Of a DNA stretch of 64,000 nt, positions 33,304 through 43,081 are shown piece by piece. This stretch comes from Roseibium aggregatum IAM 12614. GTDB lineage: Bacteria; Pseudomonadota; Alphaproteobacteria; Rhizobiales; Stappiaceae. The notes under the pieces were generated by a model, which did not search any database, was not told the DNA's origin, and worked only from the letters and a program-made list of their open reading frames with translations. How positions within the stretch are numbered: the stretch's first letter is position 1; each line of letters opens with the position of its first letter. The position numbers and the translations under genes were made by a program. Location: assembly GCF_000168975.1 (NCBI RefSeq), contig NZ_AAUW01000003.1:124001-188000 (forward strand). Direction: 5' to 3'.

Positions 33304-35217
33304 ATGTACAATTGGATTGAGACCACATTTAACGTGAGCGGGGGCATCACGCAGGCAATCGCAGTTATCCTGGCATTGGCCGTCGTGCTGCTGCTGTTCG
33401 GCCTTTTCATTTTCATTCTGAAGCGCCTGATGGGCGCCAGTGCCCCGCAAAGCCGCAACCGGCAGCCCCGGATCGCCATCATGGACAGTGCCACGGTCGA
33501 TGCCCGTCGCCGGCTGCTGCTCATTCGCCGGGACAACATAGAACATCTCATCCTGGTCGGCGGGCCGAGCGACGTGGTTGTGGAACAGAACATCATCCGC
33601 AACACGCCCCTGACCCAGGCCCGGACCGGGCACCACGCCCCGGCGCCCTCCGGCATGGCAATGCCGGTGAAGGCCGCACTCGCACCCGGACCGGAAATTC
33701 CGGCGCGGCCGGACGAACTTCTCCCGGACGAAGAAGCCGCAGCTCCCGCCGTTCAGGCCCGCACGCCTGTACAGTCTCCCGAACCGGCACCGCAACCTGC
33801 CACGCCAGCACCGCAGCCAGCCGCATCCTTTTCTCCGGCACCTGCCCCGGCACAGCCTTCAACGCCCGTGGCACCTGCCTACAAGGCACCGGCCGCGGCG
33901 GCCCCCGCAACCGTCACACCTTCTGCCCCCAGCCCGACCACGCCTCCGGCAGCACCGACGCGCAGTTACGCTGAACCCACGGTTGCCCGGCCGATGGCAG
34001 CGCGTGCAGTGGAGACCGCTCCTGCTCCGGCCCCCGCAGCCGCCGCCCCTTCCTCCGCTCAACAGCCGGCCGCGCCCAAAGCCAGTCCGGCAGCCAGCCC
34101 GGCGGTAGGTGGAGGGTTGAGCCGCGCGAGCGACCTCTTGCGCGCCGCGACCCAGAACGGCTTCAACAGGGCAATGCCGAAAGCAGCCGAACCCGTTCCT
34201 CCGGTTCAGGAGGTTCAGGCGCCTCAAAGTGCCAGTGAGCCAAAGGTTGATATCACCGCGACTCTGGAGACAGACATCCAGCCAAGCGAACCGGCCGCAA
34301 CAACGGCAAAAGCTCCTGAAGTGCGCCCTGCCGTCTCGGCCGCCTCCGCGCCACAGGAAAGCAGGGCCGCTTCCACACTGAAATCTCTTGCGCGTCCCTT
34401 TACTGCCCGGGACCGTCCGTCCTATGGCGGCACCATTTCACCGCCGGCATCGGGCCCGGCCGCGCGCGCCAAGACCGCACTCTTAAAGCCTGTTGAACCG
34501 CTCCAGACGGACCACAAGGTGGAGCCGGTGCTTGCAGCAGCCACGGTGGCAGTCGCAAGCCCTCAGCTTGCAGAGGAAAACAAAGCCCCTTCTGAGGAAA
34601 ATACGCCGACGCCAGACCAATCGGCTTTCGCTGCGCCGCAGCAGGAAGAACCAGCAGACGCGAATGACCAAACGGCATCTGAACAGCAGGCATCCGACGC
34701 GCTTTCGCTGACGGAAGAAGCCGAGGCTGTCGAAGCCAGCACGGACAAAGAGGAAGACACGGCCCAGACCGCTGCTCCAACCGTTGAAAGCGGCGCTTCG
34801 AGCGAGGCTCAATCTGCCGAGGGGGATGGCCCGTCCAGGGAGATAACCCTGGATATCGGCGATCTTCTGGAAGATGTTCCGGAACCTTCCGCCCCAGCTC
34901 CGGCACAGAGCCCGGAACCCGCTCCGGCATCGGTGCAAGCGCAGGCACAGGCGGAAACCGCCGGCACGCCAGAGCCGCAGTCCGAAGAACCATTTGCCGA
35001 AACGAGTGAAGACTCCCAGGAAAAAACCGCGACGGCAACCGTAACGTCCGCCGCGACGGTTGCACCGGCCGCGCCGGTTTCCAGCACTCCAGTGATGACC
35101 TCCGCTCCCCCGGTGAAGGCTCCGGTCAGGCCATCGGCCGGACTTGGCGACAGAAACCCCATCGAGGAAGAAATGGCGAAGATCCTGGACGAACTGGGTG
35201 GACAGTCAAACGGATGA
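33304..35217 (+). CDS. fliO: FliO-type flagellar export protein with long disordered tail
   Basis: A 637-residue protein. The first 100 residues are FliO-like: a membrane segment at about 18-41 (AIAVILALAVVLLLFGLFIF), then RQPRIAIMDSATVDARRRLL, LIRRDNIEHLILVGGPSDVV and VEQNIIRN. The remaining 530 residues are Pro/Ala/Glu-rich and should be disordered, with an Ala/Pro-rich part (about 130-290) and a strongly acidic part (about 400-560). The last 30 residues (GDRNPIEEEMAKILDELG) form a short acidic helix. FliO is usually 100-150 residues and assists assembly of FliP. It overlaps fliP by 4 bases. The start is ATG 33304, behind GAGGATAAG. Confidence 0.85.
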   Translation: MYNWIETTFNVSGGITQAIAVILALAVVLLLFGLFIFILKRLMGASAPQSRNRQPRIAIMDSATVDARRRLLLIRRDNIEHLILVGGPSDVVVEQNIIRNTPLTQARTGHHAPAPSGMAMPVKAALAPGPEIPARPDELLPDEEAAAPAVQARTPVQSPEPAPQPATPAPQPAASFSPAPAPAQPSTPVAPAYKAPAAAAPATVTPSAPSPTTPPAAPTRSYAEPTVARPMAARAVETAPAPAPAAAAPSSAQQPAAPKASPAASPAVGGGLSRASDLLRAATQNGFNRAMPKAAEPVPPVQEVQAPQSASEPKVDITATLETDIQPSEPAATTAKAPEVRPAVSAASAPQESRAASTLKSLARPFTARDRPSYGGTISPPASGPAARAKTALLKPVEPLQTDHKVEPVLAAATVAVASPQLAEENKAPSEENTPTPDQSAFAAPQQEEPADANDQTASEQQASDALSLTEEAEAVEASTDKEEDTAQTAAPTVESGASSEAQSAEGDGPSREITLDIGDLLEDVPEPSAPAPAQSPEPAPASVQAQAQAETAGTPEPQSEEPFAETSEDSQEKTATATVTSAATVAPAAPVSSTPVMTSAPPVKAPVRPSAGLGDRNPIEEEMAKILDELGGQSNG

Positions 35218-35984
35218 TACGCTTCCAATCGCTCCGGCGCCCAAGCGGCCTTGTCCGCTTGTTGCTTATATTGACCGCACTGCTTGCGGTTCTGGTTGGC
35301 CCGGCTGCGGCGCAGGAAATTTCGGTCGGTTTCGGCGAAGACACCACCTTGACGGAACGCGCCGTCCAGATGGTCATCCTTCTGACCGTCCTGTCGCTGG
35401 CGCCGTCTATTCTCGTCATGGTGACCAGCTTTACCCGTATCGTGGTGGTTTTGTCGCTGCTGCGGTCCGCAATCGGACTGCAGACGGCTCCGCCCAACAT
35501 GGTCATGGTCAGCCTTGCGCTGTTCCTGTCGGCCTTCATCATGATGCCGACACTGCAGGCCTCCTACGATGCCGGCGTTCAGCCGCTCATCGATGGGGAC
35601 ATTGAACTGGAGCAGGCCTTCGAACGCGCCTCCGATCCGTTCCGCACGTTCATGCTGTCCCAGGTCCGCGAAAAGGACCTCGCCCTGTTTGAGGAACTTT
35701 CCGGAGCAGAGGAAGCGCCGGAAAGTCCGGAAGATCTCTCCATGGCCACGCTGGTTCCGGCTTTCATGATTTCGGAATTGCGGCGCGCCTTTGAAATCGG
35801 CTTCCTGCTCTACCTGCCGTTTCTGATCATCGACCTCGTGATTGCATCTGTTTTGATGTCCATGGGTATGATGATGTTGCCGCCGGTGGTAATCTCTCTT
35901 CCGTTCAAGCTGATCTTCTTCGTACTCGTCGACGGCTGGAACCTCGTTGCCGGCTCTCTGGTGAAAAGCTTTGGCGGCGGCTGA
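35214..35984 (+). CDS. fliP: Flagellar export gate protein FliP
   Basis: A 256-residue gate subunit with a cleavable signal (about 1-33, ending AAAQEIS). The two FliP signatures are clear: VTSFTRIVVVLSLLRSAIGL with PPNMVMVSLALFLSAFIM, and PAFMISELRRAFEIGFLLYL with PFLIIDLVIASVLMSMGMMM. Length is normal. Start overlaps the FliO stop (ATGA), so both are co-translated. Confidence 0.97.
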   Translation: MIRFQSLRRPSGLVRLLLILTALLAVLVGPAAAQEISVGFGEDTTLTERAVQMVILLTVLSLAPSILVMVTSFTRIVVVLSLLRSAIGLQTAPPNMVMVSLALFLSAFIMMPTLQASYDAGVQPLIDGDIELEQAFERASDPFRTFMLSQVREKDLALFEELSGAEEAPESPEDLSMATLVPAFMISELRRAFEIGFLLYLPFLIIDLVIASVLMSMGMMMLPPVVISLPFKLIFFVLVDGWNLVAGSLVKSFGGG

Positions 35985-36089
35985 AGCAGCAAGCCAAGTC
36001 GTTAAAAGTAGAAGAAAATTAAGATAGGACTGTAATAGTTACAGCCGTGCGGGCCACATCTGTGCCCCATCGTTTATATCGGCAGGACA

Positions 36090-37166
36090 GTGTTAAGAGA
36101 ACAGTTAGAACAGCTCGCCCGGATCAAAGAGCCGGAGGCGAGATCAAAGCTCATCCGCACCCTCGTCGGTGAATATGCGCGTTCGGAAGAACACGAGCCG
36201 ACCGAGATGGAGCGGGAACTGTTCTCGCATATTGTTCTTTCGGTCTTCGACCAGCTCGACCGCGCCGCACGTTACGAACTCGTGGTACGCCTTGCAAAGA
36301 CCGACCGCATCATCCCGGATCTTGCGGACAGGCTTGCACAGGAAGACTATGAACTGTCTGAGCCGGTGATCGAATGCTCGCCGATGATCAGCCAGAACGG
36401 CCTCATGCAGATCGCGAAAAGCGGCGGCAACGAAAAGCGCAAGTCAGCCGCGAGGAGGTCTGATCTCTCCGAAGAGATGACCGACACCATGATCGCGCGG
36501 GCCAGCCGCGATGTGGTGCACGAGCTCCTCCACAATATGGAGGCCCCTTTTTCCGTCCGCGGCACGCTGGCTCTCCTGATCTTCGCGAACACCGAAGCCG
36601 ACGTGCTCGCCGGCATCGCAAGACGCGCAATGGAGGACGAAGAGTTTCTGCAAACACAGATGGATATTCTGGAAAGCAACTGTCCGCTGATCCCTCCTCC
36701 CCTCAAGAAGGCACTGGAAACCGGCGAACTTCAGCGCCTGGCGAAAACCATCGAAGAGCGGCACGATGGCAGCATCGATCTCGACGGCGTCACCTACTCG
36801 CGCCACGAGGCCAGCATCCAGATTGCCAACGGGGAACTCTCCTTCGATGCAATTCTGCGGACACTGTTCGAAGAAGGCCGTCTTGATGCGGCCATCTGGC
36901 TGATCAGCCGCAAGATCAACCTCGCCGACGAGGTTGTTTCCGACACGCTGAAGTCCGATGCAGACGGTGCGATCATGCGCCTGATGCTGCAGACGGGCAT
37001 CCACGAAAAGACCTATCGCGATTTCCTGAAGGCGCGCTGCGAGTGGCTGGACCGGAGCACCCGCTCCATTCCCGAACTCGTCATGCGCTACAAGTCCGAA
37101 CTCAAGAAACCGCGCCAGAATCCTGGCCAGCCGCCGTCCCAGGCGCTGCTGAAAGCAGCCACCTGA
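36090..37166 (+). CDS. DUF2336 domain-containing protein
   Basis: A 358-residue helical cytosolic protein, probably built of HEAT-like repeats (LREQLEQLARIKEPEARSKL, RTLVGEYARSE, and repeated VVHELLHN/LLIFANTEADVLAGIA blocks). DUF2336 proteins are common in alphaproteobacteria and have no settled function. The start is taken as GTG 36090, with AGGA only a few bases ahead; the next in-frame ATG (36207) would lose conserved-looking sequence. It follows fliP by 105 bases. Its position inside the flagellar locus suggests a link to motility or cell cycle, which is inference. Confidence 0.8.
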   Translation: MLREQLEQLARIKEPEARSKLIRTLVGEYARSEEHEPTEMERELFSHIVLSVFDQLDRAARYELVVRLAKTDRIIPDLADRLAQEDYELSEPVIECSPMISQNGLMQIAKSGGNEKRKSAARRSDLSEEMTDTMIARASRDVVHELLHNMEAPFSVRGTLALLIFANTEADVLAGIARRAMEDEEFLQTQMDILESNCPLIPPPLKKALETGELQRLAKTIEERHDGSIDLDGVTYSRHEASIQIANGELSFDAILRTLFEEGRLDAAIWLISRKINLADEVVSDTLKSDADGAIMRLMLQTGIHEKTYRDFLKARCEWLDRSTRSIPELVMRYKSELKKPRQNPGQPPSQALLKAAT

Positions 37167-37397
37167 CCCAGGCTCAACTTCCCTGAAGATGTTCCTTGCC
37201 CGCTGTGCTCACCACAGGTGATTAGGCTGCGCGAAAGGCAATCAGCCCATCGTCTGCGGCTGCGTCTCGTTGCGAGAAGGTGCCTGTCTGGAAACGACAG
37301 TAGCCCCTTGTGATGCAAGATCTGGCCGGAAATTGCCCGACCACAACCCGACGACGGGCGCAGCCTGAAACATATCCGCGTCTATCAGGCGATCGCG

Positions 37398-40300
37398 TCA
37401 GCCAGCCGTTTCGTCCGTAACCGGAGCAGCCGCAGACTGATCCGGGCTGCGGTCAGGCGACATGTACTGGCGCCGATATTCCTTCAGGAAGGTTTCCAGG
37501 GAATCGATGTCGGCCAGCCGGTTGGCAACCTCGAGAAACTCGACGCCCTGCGCTTCGATAGGCCGCGTGACGACCTCGAAGGACGTGGCCTCCGGGCTGT
37601 CGGACATCTTGCTCATGTATTTCGTCTGCAGCCGCTCCAGGCTGAGCTGGTCGCCCGCAAGGGAATAGGCGATCGCCGCCCGCAGGATGTCCCGGCGTTC
37701 CAGATCGTCCAGCGGGATGTTGTCGGACCAGCGTGAGCCGTGCATGGCTTCCAGTTGCTCACCCGCGTCCCGCCAGCTTTCGGCTGCCCAGAACGTATCC
37801 GCCCGCAGCCGGTCGACGTCGGACCCGCGCATGTTGCGAACCAGTTCCAGCGCAAGATCGGGGCGTCCGCTTTCGGTCAGCGCGCGGGCTTCAACGATGT
37901 TGCGCTGACGCTCGAGTGTCGAGGGCAAGCTTGCCTGCCGCGTCCGGTTGAGCACGCGCAGGGCTTCTTCGGCCTTGCGGTCCATCAGATAGATCGCGGC
38001 CAGATCCGCGGCGATCTGCGCTCGGGCAGCGCCTTTCAGCCGGTTATCGACCTGATGGCGTAAAAGTTCCGTGGCCTGGTCCAGCAGATCGACTTCCACC
38101 AGTCTCTTGGCCAGAAGGCGGACCATCTCGTCGCCCTGACGGCCGATCGGCACCAGTTCCCGGAAATCATAGAAGAGAGCCAGCGCCTTCACCGGCGGCA
38201 TTTCATCCGCCTTGCCGTCCAGGAACAGCGCATTGAAAAGGCCGTTCATTTCTTCCTGCAGCAACCGTGTGGTGTCCGCGTCTGGCTCGGCCTGAACAGC
38301 AGACTTCATGGCTTCGAAGGCTTCGCGGTACTGGCCCTGTTCAGCATAGAGCTGCGCCAGGAACCGCAGGGTCTTCAATTCGATTTCATCGCCGCGCCAG
38401 GACGTTGCCAGCCCTGCAAGCTGGTCGATGGCCTCATCAATGGTAAGTTCGCCGTCCCGATAGCGGATCCGGAGGGCCCGGTATTCCGCTTCAGCCGCGC
38501 GCGGCCGGTCGTCGGACTTGGTCACGAGGTCGAACACGGTCAGCGCTTCCTGCGACCGGCCGGAAGCATCGGCAACGCGGCCCCGCAGGATATCGTAGCG
38601 GGCAGCCTGCGTCCGCGTCACTTCGGCAGGCTCGATCTCCGCCAGCATGCCGTTGGCAACGCCAAAATCATTGACCTCAACCATGGCCTGGGCGGCGGCA
38701 AGCTTGAATTCGGTCTGGATCGCCGGAGGATAGTTGCCGACCACGGCCCGCCCTCTTGGCATTGCAATGCGCGCGGATGTCCAGTTGCCCAGCTTCACAT
38801 CGACAATCGTCTGCCAGACTGCGGCATCAGGACTGTTCTTCAGGTCCGGCCGGTTCAAATGAGCAAACGCGATGTCGGGCCTGTTTGCCAGGGTCTGGGC
38901 AGCTCCCATCATGAGATTGAAGGAGCTGTCTTCGGCAAGGGCTGGTTCTTCCTCCAGCGCAAGCTTCATCAACCCCAGCGCTTCCTGAGCGAACTGATGT
39001 GCCAGATAGAACCGCGACAGTGCCATCAGCGGCTTGCGCCGCTTGCCTGCCGGAGACTTCGCCAGCTTGTCCTGAAGCTCCTGCAGGCGAGTGCGGTAAG
39101 CGCCCGGCCCTTCCGTGCTCAGGGAAACGAATTCGATGAAGTTGCCGTCCTCCGGATCGACGATCGTGCTGCCCGACCCGGTCCCGCCGCGCAGGTGCTG
39201 GCTGGAGAGCGCAAGACCGCCTTCCTTTTCGATGATCACGTCATCACCGATGATCTTCATCTTCAGACCATCGGACTTCGGCACGACAGCGATGCCTTGC
39301 GCGGAACTAAGCGCATCCAGATCGACAAACGTCTGAGGTTTCAACAGACCGCGCGGCGGACCGAACCCGGTGACGAGTGAAATCGTGTCGCCCACGAACG
39401 GGTCGGTCACCTGCCGGATGTTCTGCGGATTCTGATAGAGCACGCGCAGCACGGAGCCGCCGTCGCCCCGCACGTTCCGTTCCAGTTGCAGCGGAATGGA
39501 CGGCTCCAGGATCAGATCGCCGATCACAAGCGACCAGGCATTCCCGTCGACCCCGACGGTGGCCAGCACCGGATCGGTCATATCCATGCGCAGGATCTGG
39601 TAATCGTCGAATTGCTGAACCTCGATGGTTTCCGCCGTTTCGGCCAACGCCGATACCATCCCTCTGGTGTCGATCGTGGCATCGGTATCGAAAATCAGCC
39701 AGATGCTGTCGTTACGGCGAAACACCGCACTGGAAACCGGCTCGGAGAACGGAAACACCACCCGGACCGTATTGCCGATGCGCCGGGCTTCGGCGGAAAC
39801 GAAATTGCGAACTTCTTCAGCGAAATTTTCCGGCGGCTGTTCCGGCGACGGACGCTCTTTCAGGTCCTGCCCGCCGCTGGCACGCCAGGTTTCCGGCGCG
39901 GACTGTTGCTGGCCGGGCAGCTGTATTCCGGCTGGAACTTCACTGCCGCCGAGTGTCGGCGAGTTGAGGATCTGAACCGGCGCCGCGCCATAAGGCGCAT
40001 TCGGCTGGCTGCCACGGTTGATTGTCTCAACCGGCTGCAAGGTCGGAATACCGTTGTTCTCGGGCGGAGCTTCCTGTTGCTGATCGTTGATCTGCTGGGT
40101 CGAGAGGTCCAGCATCGGGGCCTCCCGGACGATTTCGCCATCTTGCGGAAGCACTTCGTTCAGCGGCAACGCACCGGGATCAGTAGCCTGGGCAACAATA
40201 ATCGGGCTATCTCCGGACGGGTTCGCAGCCCCGGTTTCGCCAGAGGGCGCCGTTGCCGGTGCCGTTGCAGGAATGGTGGCTGTCGTCAGCCCCTCCACGA

Positions 40301-41699
40301 CCCCCTCGGAAGAGGCCGGCAGTACTGCGGCTGCAAGCTCTGGTGCAGGAAGCGTTTCGACCGCCGAAGCGGTCGGGAGGTCGTCAACACCTGCGGCTGC
40401 GATCTTGGTCCCGTCACCTGGTCCCGGTGGCGCATCATCCTGCGAAAGCGGCTTGGCTCGCGGAACCATGGCTAGCTGTGTTTGAACCGGACCTTCCGCC
40501 CGGCCAGCTTCCGGATCCGGCTCGGCCTGAAGCGATGCAGACGGGCCTGGAACTTCGCCAGGTGTCGGCTGCGGCGCTTGCGGAGCCTGTGCGCCTTCGT
40601 CCGTCTTGCTGCTTCCCAGAGGAACCACGAGATAGGCCGGAGATTCATCGGCCCTTGATTCCTTCAACGCCCCGCCACCCGTTGACGAGGCAGCCTCAGT
40701 CCGCGGGTTTCCGCGCGGATCCTTCACCTCACGCGTGTCCCGCAGGCCCGGCGCGGTAATCATGTTCTTGCGGTTTTCATTGTCCTCGACGGACAGTTCC
40801 TTGTTGATCAGCGCATTTGCCGGATCGTTGACTTCCATGTTCTCCGGCGTCACGTCGATGACGTAGGTCTGCTCCTCGCGGAACGCCCGGATGTCGACGG
40901 ACGGCTCGACACGCATCAGGAATTTCAGCTTGCCCTGGTCCAGGAAGGACGTCGCGTCGATCACGCCCTGGGGCAGATGCGCGCGCAAATGGGCAATGTC
41001 GAGCTGTGCCGGATGATTGAACGTCACCTTGATGATGTCGTTTTCACGCACGAATGCAGTATCGAACTTGATCGACCAGTCGAACACCAGACGGGTGAAG
41101 GTCGGGTGTTCGCCCACATGGAGGGTAACTTCGGGGCCTTCCTGCGCCTTCAGCCGCGCCTGCTCAAGCGCACGAACCTTGCGCATCGCCTCTTCGGCGC
41201 GCTTGGCAAGATCGCGAACGACATCGTCGGGAAGCCCCGGCGGCAAGCCCTGCCAGTCCAGCGGCAGGATATCGACAAACAGCTTTTCACCGGCTTCCAG
41301 CGTATTGATCTGAAACTGGTTCTTCAGCGCAAACCGGATGGCGCTGCCGTCCGGATCGCGGCGGGCAATGGTGACATAATTGCCGAGATCCAGCGGAACG
41401 TCATCGACATTGATGTCGATCGGATCTTCGAACGAGATCCGCAAGACCCCGCCGGTGATGACCGCGTCATAGATCGGCAGCAGGGTGCGGTCCTTGAACG
41501 TCAGGACGATACGGCCATAGCCCTCTTCCTGGGAAACGCTCAGATCAACCGGTTCCAGATTTTCGGATTGGGCCAGGGCGGCCCCGGTCAGACAGACAAG
41601 ACCAAGCCAGATGGCAGCCAGCAGATGCGCGAAAACACGCACCCCGCCCGCAAACGCGGGAGTTCCGCCGGTCTGGGATGTCAGGAAAGGTCCTGGCAA
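37398..41699 (-). CDS. Large exported TPR protein of the flagellar locus
   Basis: A 1433-residue protein, last gene of the fliL-fliM-DUF6468-motE unit. It starts at TTG 41699 with GAGGA nine bases ahead; a GTG 20 codons later is possible. A signal peptide follows (HLLAAIWLGLVCLTGAALAQ). Residues about 45-310 contain paired beta-rich modules (YGRIVLTFKDRTLLPIYDAV, PTFTRLVFDWSIKF) that recall AMIN-like domains; a Pro/Ala-rich linker spans about 320-620; another beta-rich module covers about 640-860. The last 540 residues are tetratricopeptide-like helices (LMALSRFYLAHQFAQEALGL, LRFLAQLYAEQGQYREAFEA). Similar large TPR proteins occur in flagellar clusters of related bacteria; a periplasmic scaffold role near the motor is inference. 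Confidence 0.85.
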   Translation of the reverse strand: MPGPFLTSQTGGTPAFAGGVRVFAHLLAAIWLGLVCLTGAALAQSENLEPVDLSVSQEEGYGRIVLTFKDRTLLPIYDAVITGGVLRISFEDPIDINVDDVPLDLGNYVTIARRDPDGSAIRFALKNQFQINTLEAGEKLFVDILPLDWQGLPPGLPDDVVRDLAKRAEEAMRKVRALEQARLKAQEGPEVTLHVGEHPTFTRLVFDWSIKFDTAFVRENDIIKVTFNHPAQLDIAHLRAHLPQGVIDATSFLDQGKLKFLMRVEPSVDIRAFREEQTYVIDVTPENMEVNDPANALINKELSVEDNENRKNMITAPGLRDTREVKDPRGNPRTEAASSTGGGALKESRADESPAYLVVPLGSSKTDEGAQAPQAPQPTPGEVPGPSASLQAEPDPEAGRAEGPVQTQLAMVPRAKPLSQDDAPPGPGDGTKIAAAGVDDLPTASAVETLPAPELAAAVLPASSEGVVEGLTTATIPATAPATAPSGETGAANPSGDSPIIVAQATDPGALPLNEVLPQDGEIVREAPMLDLSTQQINDQQQEAPPENNGIPTLQPVETINRGSQPNAPYGAAPVQILNSPTLGGSEVPAGIQLPGQQQSAPETWRASGGQDLKERPSPEQPPENFAEEVRNFVSAEARRIGNTVRVVFPFSEPVSSAVFRRNDSIWLIFDTDATIDTRGMVSALAETAETIEVQQFDDYQILRMDMTDPVLATVGVDGNAWSLVIGDLILEPSIPLQLERNVRGDGGSVLRVLYQNPQNIRQVTDPFVGDTISLVTGFGPPRGLLKPQTFVDLDALSSAQGIAVVPKSDGLKMKIIGDDVIIEKEGGLALSSQHLRGGTGSGSTIVDPEDGNFIEFVSLSTEGPGAYRTRLQELQDKLAKSPAGKRRKPLMALSRFYLAHQFAQEALGLMKLALEEEPALAEDSSFNLMMGAAQTLANRPDIAFAHLNRPDLKNSPDAAVWQTIVDVKLGNWTSARIAMPRGRAVVGNYPPAIQTEFKLAAAQAMVEVNDFGVANGMLAEIEPAEVTRTQAARYDILRGRVADASGRSQEALTVFDLVTKSDDRPRAAEAEYRALRIRYRDGELTIDEAIDQLAGLATSWRGDEIELKTLRFLAQLYAEQGQYREAFEAMKSAVQAEPDADTTRLLQEEMNGLFNALFLDGKADEMPPVKALALFYDFRELVPIGRQGDEMVRLLAKRLVEVDLLDQATELLRHQVDNRLKGAARAQIAADLAAIYLMDRKAEEALRVLNRTRQASLPSTLERQRNIVEARALTESGRPDLALELVRNMRGSDVDRLRADTFWAAESWRDAGEQLEAMHGSRWSDNIPLDDLERRDILRAAIAYSLAGDQLSLERLQTKYMSKMSDSPEATSFEVVTRPIEAQGVEFLEVANRLADIDSLETFLKEYRRQYMSPDRSPDQSAAAPVTDETAG

Positions 41700-41749
41700 G
41701 ATGTTCTGTCCTCGGATGACGCCAACACACTATTGTTAGTCAGGTCTTG

Positions 41750-41764
41750 TTAACGTGCCCTTAC
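41750..41764. promoter_or_regulatory. CtrA-like box upstream of the TPR gene
   Basis: TTAA (41750-41753), seven bases, TTAC (41761-41764): one mismatch from the CtrA consensus. It lies about 50 bases ahead of the TPR start, in the 93-base gap after motE, so the TPR gene may have its own promoter. Confidence 0.4.
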
Positions 41765-41792
41765 GCGATACGCGGGAATCCCGCCTTTCCGG

Positions 41793-42524
41793 TCAGTTTG
41801 ACGGAATTTTCGGCAGCGTCTCCGGCACCTGCGCCTGTGCCTGCACCGGTTTTGCGTCCTCGGCGGGAATTGGCGAGGCGCTGGCGATTGCCACGGTCAG
41901 GCGTTCGGCCGCTTCGGGATCCATTTTCCCGAGGATATCCGCCATCTTGCGAGGTTTCATCTGACGCACCACCTTCAGCAGGACCGGCAGGCTCAGCCGG
42001 TTGAAGATCCGCGCGGCATCCTTTGGCTTCATGCTCTCATACATGGTCACCAGGCCGGCGATCTCGCTTTCTTCCTTCTCCTGCTTCTGTCCGACCGCAG
42101 CCTCGATACGCTCCTCAAGCTTTTTCAGCTCGTTGACCCGCTTCTGGATGCGCTCTTCGGTGGCCTGCAACAGCTTTTCGCGCAGGTCGAGCTGGCCTTC
42201 ATGCTCCTGCAGCGTTTCACGCCGCCTGCCGAGGCTCTCCAGAACCGCGCGTTCGGCGGCCGAGCCACCGATTTCAAGACTGTCCGGCAAAACCGGCTCA
42301 TCGCCCCCTCCACCAGGCGGCGGTGGTGGCGGCGGCGGACCATCCGCGGCCATCTCCGCAGTTGGCTCTGCCGCGTCGCCGCTGCCGTCCCCCGGCGTTT
42401 CCTGAGCGACTGCGCCGTTGATGGGCAGGTTGCTGCTCTGTGGGCCCAGTGCGAAGCCAAGCAGCTTCAGGGCCAGCAGGGCGCTTGCCGAAATCCCCAA
42501 CAAAGGCAGCAGTCTTACATTCAT
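41793..42524 (-). CDS. motE: MotE-family motility protein
   Basis: A 243-residue exported protein. A signal or anchor (about 8-27) is followed by a Pro/Gly-rich linker (eight Pro in a row near residue 65), a coiled coil (about 90-155: RRRETLQEHEGQLDLREKLL, ELKKLEERIEAAVGQKQEKE), and a MgtE-N/FliG-like domain (MYESMKPKDAARIFNRLSLP, LLKVVRQMKPRKMADILGKM). This is the MotE layout known from Rhizobiales, where MotE acts in the periplasm as partner of MotC. It overlaps the DUF6468 gene by 4 bases. Confidence 0.85.
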   Translation of the reverse strand: MNVRLLPLLGISASALLALKLLGFALGPQSSNLPINGAVAQETPGDGSGDAAEPTAEMAADGPPPPPPPPGGGGDEPVLPDSLEIGGSAAERAVLESLGRRRETLQEHEGQLDLREKLLQATEERIQKRVNELKKLEERIEAAVGQKQEKEESEIAGLVTMYESMKPKDAARIFNRLSLPVLLKVVRQMKPRKMADILGKMDPEAAERLTVAIASASPIPAEDAKPVQAQAQVPETLPKIPSN

Positions 42525-43081
42525 GCAGCAGCACCGTTCCTTTTACGGAATTGTTCCAGCCGCGCTGTCGCTTCCGCCGCAGCACTGCGGATGTCGGAAG
42601 CCCGGCTGCTTCTGCGGCGCTCCGGCTCGACTGCCGGAGCTGCCTGGCCGTAGCCCGCAGCCTGATGCGCGTATTGTTGTTGCGGTTCCGGTTGCGGCGC
42701 AGCCGCATAGGGATCGCTTCTCGTCACCGCTTCCCTTTGCGGTGCGGCCGAACGGGCGGCCTCCGCAATCTGCGATATCCTGGCGAATACTAACTCACCT
42801 TCGCCGACTTGTTCGGCAAGAGTGTGAGACATGGTTTCCGCTTGCTTAAGACGGCTCCCGAGGGTCTTGTCGGCTTCCGCAGCGGTTGTCTTGAGGCCGA
42901 GAATGGCGCGCTCGGCAATTTCCGTTGCCGTCATCAGCTCCGAAATGGTTGCCCGAAGCACCTCTTCATCGGCTCGCAACCGCTGCAGGCGGCTGTTCAG
43001 TGTGAAGCAGTAGCCGATGGTGATCACCAGAAGAACCGCAACCAGTCCTTCAATGATCATTCCGAGTGGCAATGCGCTCAT
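42521..43081 (-). CDS. DUF6468 flagellar-operon protein
   Basis: A 186-residue protein with an N-terminal membrane helix (about 8-27, IIEGLVAVLLVITIGYCFTL), a coiled coil (about 28-105) and a Gln/Pro/Arg-rich tail. It belongs to the DUF6468 type, found almost only between fliM and motE in alphaproteobacteria. It overlaps fliM by 4 bases and motE by 4 bases, so all three are translationally coupled. A role in motor or motility control is inferred only from context. Confidence 0.8.
   Translation of the reverse strand: MSALPLGMIIEGLVAVLLVITIGYCFTLNSRLQRLRADEEVLRATISELMTATEIAERAILGLKTTAAEADKTLGSRLKQAETMSHTLAEQVGEGELVFARISQIAEAARSAAPQREAVTRSDPYAAAPQPEPQQQYAHQAAGYGQAAPAVEPERRRSSRASDIRSAAAEATARLEQFRKRNGAAA

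Noticed and set aside
36033-36047. CTGTAATAGTTACAG hairpin between fliP and the DUF2336 gene
   Set aside because: Only six base pairs with a three-base loop and no T-run, too weak to call a terminator.
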